Positions 63,801-64,000 of a DNA stretch of 64,000 nucleotides are shown in pieces (positions within the stretch are counted from its first letter, which is position 1; every line of letters starts with the position of its first letter). The notes under the pieces are model-generated. The model was given only the letters and a program-made list of their open reading frames with translations. It did not search any database and was not told the origin of the DNA. This DNA is from Candidatus Mcinerneyibacteriota bacterium (GTDB lineage Bacteria; Macinerneyibacteriota; Macinerneyibacteria; Macinerneyibacteriales; DSCS01): the NCBI GenBank assembly GCA_016937175.1, contig JAFGWL010000013.1, positions 1 through 64,000 on the forward strand. The letters run 5' to 3'. Both the position numbers and the translations under genes were made by a program.

Positions 63801-64000
63801 TTATTTAATCTTTTTGGTGATAATATCTTCCAGAGTGGGCTCGCCGATCTCCTGAAGTTCGTACTTCACGCGGACGGCAGGCTGTTTGATATTGATGATC
63901 CGACGCAGGTCGATGGGTGTCCCGATGATGACCATCTCGGCATCGCTCTTATTTATCGTCTTTTCCAGGTCTTTCATCTGATCTTCGCCGTAACCCATAG
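63801..64000 (-). CDS. C-terminus of a GTPase / cyclic-2,3-DPG-synthetase-like protein (start outside window)
   Basis: Only the last 66 codons are present. The sequence MGYGEDQMKDLEKTINKSDA, then VIIGTPIDLRRIINIKQPAV and RVKYELQEIGEPTLEDII resembles the C-terminal end of P-loop proteins annotated as GTPases or cyclic 2,3-diphosphoglycerate synthetases, which often lie beside carbamate kinase and carbamoyltransferase genes in anaerobes. The Met at 63998 is probably internal. Called from memory of the family ending, with moderate certainty. Confidence 0.65.
   Translation of the reverse strand, partial: MGYGEDQMKDLEKTINKSDAEMVIIGTPIDLRRIINIKQPAVRVKYELQEIGEPTLEDIITKKIK

Overview
ORGANISM. The window reads as chromosomal DNA of an anaerobic, diderm, fermentative bacterium. 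The best guess is a free-living spirochaete (Spirochaetota); this is an inference of moderate confidence because no rRNA or taxon-specific marker is present. An Rnf subunit, pyruvate:ferredoxin oxidoreductase, carbamate kinase and ornithine carbamoyltransferase point to anaerobic energy metabolism. KDO synthesis genes, a cluster of SurA-like chaperones, Lgt and several lipoproteins with relaxed lipoboxes point to an outer membrane. Spirochaete-compatible details are a MurA with Asp in place of the usual active-site Cys and a short archaeal/rickettsial-looking ValRS. Genes are densely packed, with many ATGA/GTGA/TAATG overlaps. The longest gene-free stretch is about 210 bases (17676-17887). I see no IS element, prophage, CRISPR array or rRNA.

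LAYOUT. 1-5.9 kb (+): 3' part of rnfB, glnA, and nifJ behind a strong promoter. 5.9-10.6 kb (+): a MOSC protein, a PTS EIIA, then trmH - D-2-hydroxyacid dehydrogenase - mgtE - recO, whose promoter seems to produce a leaderless mRNA; tRNA-Arg faces recO. 10.7-14.6 kb (+): a soluble histidine kinase and two REC proteins without DNA-binding output. 14.7-17.7 kb (+): a small beta-barrel candidate, alkaline phosphatase, two tRNA-Val genes and a metallophosphoesterase. 17.9-24.5 kb (-): OsmC, phosphomannomutase, uracil permease, upp, PIN-PhoH, an RsbW/STAS pair and a NUDIX hydrolase, with a divergent MFS gene at 24.6 kb. 25.8-36 kb (-): an envelope operon of an AsmA/YdbH-like protein, a DUF1318 (YdbL-like) lipoprotein and a 2315-residue TPR-CHAT lipoprotein with an intact His/Cys dyad. 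36-40.8 kb (-): kdsA-kdsD-kdsC-valS. 40.9-43.9 kb (-): a 1015-residue fusion of an XRE DNA-binding domain, a GlmL/MutL-type ASKHA ATPase and a beta-rich C-terminus, with a palindrome over its own promoter; a HAD phosphatase diverges from it. 44.7-61.6 kb (-): a long run covering thiamine pyrophosphokinase, AroH, MurA, a DHp-only kinase-like protein, CoaBC, an exported TIM-barrel-like protein, a Cmk-like protein, RlmN, a REC-GGDEF protein, a radical SAM protein, PurE, Lgt, RsmA, RqcP and three parvulin/SurA-like chaperones, with two related small coiled-coil genes embedded. 61.7-64 kb (-): arcB, arcC and the end of a GTPase / cyclic-2,3-DPG-synthetase-like gene.

HOW IT WORKS TOGETHER. The left end couples pyruvate oxidation to ferredoxin (NifJ) with ferredoxin-driven ion pumping (Rnf) and nitrogen assimilation (GlnA). 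The right end makes ATP from carbamoyl phosphate. The middle is largely envelope biology: KDO, lipoprotein acylation, outer-membrane-protein chaperones, a possible lipid-bridge protein and a giant CHAT lipoprotein. The two parts most worth following up are the YdbH-like/DUF1318/TPR-CHAT operon and the self-regulated XRE-GlmL fusion. A third theme is at least two genes whose promoters place the start codon at the predicted +1.
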